Assembly (NCBI GenBank): GCA_030654635.1
Contig: JAURXE010000690.1
Coordinates: 1 to 10,784, forward strand
Reading direction: 5' to 3'
Origin: Pseudomonas sp.
GTDB lineage: Bacteria > Pseudomonadota > Gammaproteobacteria > Pseudomonadales > Pseudomonadaceae
DNA: 10,784 bases
The position numbers and the translations under genes were made by a program. The notes beneath the pieces were generated by a model. It saw only the letters and a program-made list of their open reading frames with translations. It had not been told where the DNA came from and made no database searches. How positions within the stretch are numbered: the stretch's first letter is position 1; each line of letters opens with the position of its first letter. Shown here in pieces: positions 9,483 through 10,784 of the stretch.

Positions 9483-10145
9483 ATGAACGACGAAGACGGC
9501 CCAGCACTCAACCACAACTCAAGCGAAGAAGCAGTCACCCAGCATAATGCTGAGGATTTGCCCGCCATTGAGTTTGAGTCGCCGGGACGTTTTAGCCTGC
9601 ACAATTCGCAATGTTCGACTGCCGACACTACAACCCTTGAGCCTGCGCCCTTCAGCCTCGGGCAAGACTCTCAAGTGCAGCACTTCAATAGCCAGCAAGG
9701 CGCGCGCGCCCACGCACTGGCCTTACTACAACAAGCGCAACGCAGCCTGTGCCTGTACAGCGTCGATCTTGAGCCCTGGCTTTATCACCACAGCAGCATG
9801 CAAGCAGCCTGCACCGAGTTCTTGCTGGCCAATCCGCGCAATCAACTGCGCATTTTGCTGCGCGATACGAACCTGGCAGTGAAGCACGGCCATCGCCTGC
9901 TAACCCTGGCGCGCCGGCTGTCGAGCAATTGCCTGATACGCAAACTGCACCCGGACTACCCCAGCGAAGCGCTGAATTTTCTACTGGTCGATGACTGCGC
10001 CTTACTACTGCGCCCAGAACCCGGTCAATATGCTGGCTACGCCTGCTATCAAGACCCCGCCAATGTGCGCCTGCGCCGGGCGCAGTTCGAGCAAGCCTGG
10101 AACACCAGTATTAGCGATGCCGACCTAAGGAGTTTTCTGCTATGA
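9483..10145 (+). CDS. Conserved-looking protein of unknown function, degenerate PLD-like C-terminal region
   Basis: I do not recognise a named gene. Of 220 residues, about 1-65 are acidic, Ser/Gln/Asn-rich and probably disordered. Residues about 70-208 look folded: AHALALLQQAQRSLCLYSVDL (76-96), a helix ending in FLLANPRNQLRILLRD (113-128), HGHRLLTLARRL (135-146), ALNFLLVDDCALLLRP (163-178), then a final F-x3-W (202-206). This order resembles one half of a phospholipase D fold, but the HxKxxxxD motif is not intact: the matching spot reads N165-F-L-L-V-D170, so no PLD activity is expected. No signal peptide or membrane span. The ATG at 9483 has TGAGG (9473-9477) overlapping the stop of the GNAT gene. 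Its TGA overlaps the next ATG. The fold call is pattern-based inference; I believe similar proteins exist in other Pseudomonas genomes. Confidence 0.8.
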   Translation: MNDEDGPALNHNSSEEAVTQHNAEDLPAIEFESPGRFSLHNSQCSTADTTTLEPAPFSLGQDSQVQHFNSQQGARAHALALLQQAQRSLCLYSVDLEPWLYHHSSMQAACTEFLLANPRNQLRILLRDTNLAVKHGHRLLTLARRLSSNCLIRKLHPDYPSEALNFLLVDDCALLLRPEPGQYAGYACYQDPANVRLRRAQFEQAWNTSISDADLRSFLL

Positions 10146-10784
10146 AGTTACGACCCCTGTTTACCGGCCTGCTATTACTCGCAAGTTTTGTCGCGCAAGC
10201 CGCCACCGAGGTGATAGCCCTAAGTTATCGCACTGCCGACGACGTGCTGGCCGTCGCACAATCGGTGCTAGGCAGTGACGGCCGGGTAACGGCCTACGGC
10301 AATCAACTGATAGTCAACGCCACGCCGGCAAAGATCGTTGAGCTGCGCACCCTGATCAGTCAACTCGACACCCAACCCAAGAGCCTGCTTATCAGCGTCG
10401 ACACCAACGATTCAAGCCAAAAAGATGATCGCGGCTACTCGGTTAATGGTTCGGCCAGCGCTGGCGACGTTGAGGTGCAGGCTGGTCGCGGCGAGATCAA
10501 GGGGCGCGATCAGGTGCGCATCATCCGGCGTAGCACCGACAGCCGCAGTGGCGGCGTGCAACAAGTGCAAACCACCGAGGGTTATCCGGCGCTGATCCAA
10601 GTCGGTCAAAGCGTGCCGCTCACCAGCACCAGTATCGGTCCCTACGGGCAAGTTTATAACCAGACCCAATACCGCAACGTCACCCAGGGCTTTTATGTCA
10701 CCGCCAGCCTGACTGGCGACATTGTGCATGTCAGCATCAGCAGCAATAACGACAGGCTCAGCCAGTCGCAATCCGGTGCTATCG
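10142..10784 (+). CDS. Secreted secretin-domain-like protein, 3' end outside window
   Basis: Open from ATG 10142 to the right edge, 214 codons visible. AAGGAG at 10127-10132 lies 9 bases upstream, and the ATG overlaps the previous stop (ATGA). Residues 1-20 are a Sec signal peptide: KLR, a hydrophobic core, and VAQA before Ala21. Residues about 23-80 (VIALSYRTADDVLAVAQSVL, NQLIVNAT, LRTLISQLDTQPK) match the short secretin N-domain pattern. The part from about 140 (TTEGYPALIQVGQSVPL, then YRNVTQGFYVTASLTGDIVHVSIS) resembles the start of the secretin beta domain. The linker between is rich in Gly, Ser and Asp. A location in the periplasm or outer membrane is expected. It looks too compact for a full type II/IV secretin, which has several N domains, but the missing end prevents a firm statement. 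Confidence 0.8.
   Translation, partial: MKLRPLFTGLLLLASFVAQAATEVIALSYRTADDVLAVAQSVLGSDGRVTAYGNQLIVNATPAKIVELRTLISQLDTQPKSLLISVDTNDSSQKDDRGYSVNGSASAGDVEVQAGRGEIKGRDQVRIIRRSTDSRSGGVQQVQTTEGYPALIQVGQSVPLTSTSIGPYGQVYNQTQYRNVTQGFYVTASLTGDIVHVSISSNNDRLSQSQSGAI

Overview
The window looks like a piece of a Pseudomonas-type gammaproteobacterial chromosome. The FabI, Icd, PurB, MnmA and L16-hydroxylase proteins are close to the Pseudomonas and Escherichia versions as I remember them. Coding density is high, and the block icd / nudJ-mnmA-hflD / purB is an old gammaproteobacterial neighbourhood. I see no transposase, integrase, phage gene, CRISPR array, tRNA or rRNA. This is mostly core housekeeping sequence, and the unusual signals lie in the short spacers and at the right-hand end.

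Layout. (1) The left edge holds the 3' part of a peptide-type ABC transporter ATPase (YejF/NppD family). A 71-base spacer made almost wholly of four 14-bp tandem repeats separates it from fabI, the enoyl-ACP reductase of fatty acid synthesis. (2) fabI and icd (NADP isocitrate dehydrogenase, minus strand) converge on a perfectly palindromic terminator that can serve both. (3) The 334-base divergent spacer between icd and nudJ carries two 15-bp TGTAGT/ACTACA-type pseudo-palindromes with a shared flank, and a separate 7-bp inverted repeat just before the nudJ ribosome binding site. (4) nudJ, mnmA, hflD and an EamA-type membrane transporter run in one direction with short gaps or overlaps, ending at a probable hairpin terminator. 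(5) purB follows with its own probable -10 element and ends at a strong hairpin. (6) roxA (ribosomal protein L16 arginine hydroxylase), a GNAT acyltransferase, an unrecognised protein with a degenerate phospholipase-D-like look, and a secreted secretin-domain protein cut by the window edge form a tightly packed, translationally coupled run.

How the genes fit together. icd controls the TCA/glyoxylate branch point, and its upstream operators resemble those of RpiR-family carbon regulators (RccR/HexR), so that spacer may link central carbon status to icd and possibly to nudJ. nudJ-mnmA-hflD is the classic tRNA-thiolation neighbourhood, and purB supplies purines. roxA modifies the ribosome. The three genes after it have no evident connection to ribosomes and are the least described part of the window.

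I did not find a convincing wholly new system. The most novel candidates are the 14-bp repeat array at fabI, the duplicated operators at icd, and the GNAT / PLD-like / secretin-like module.
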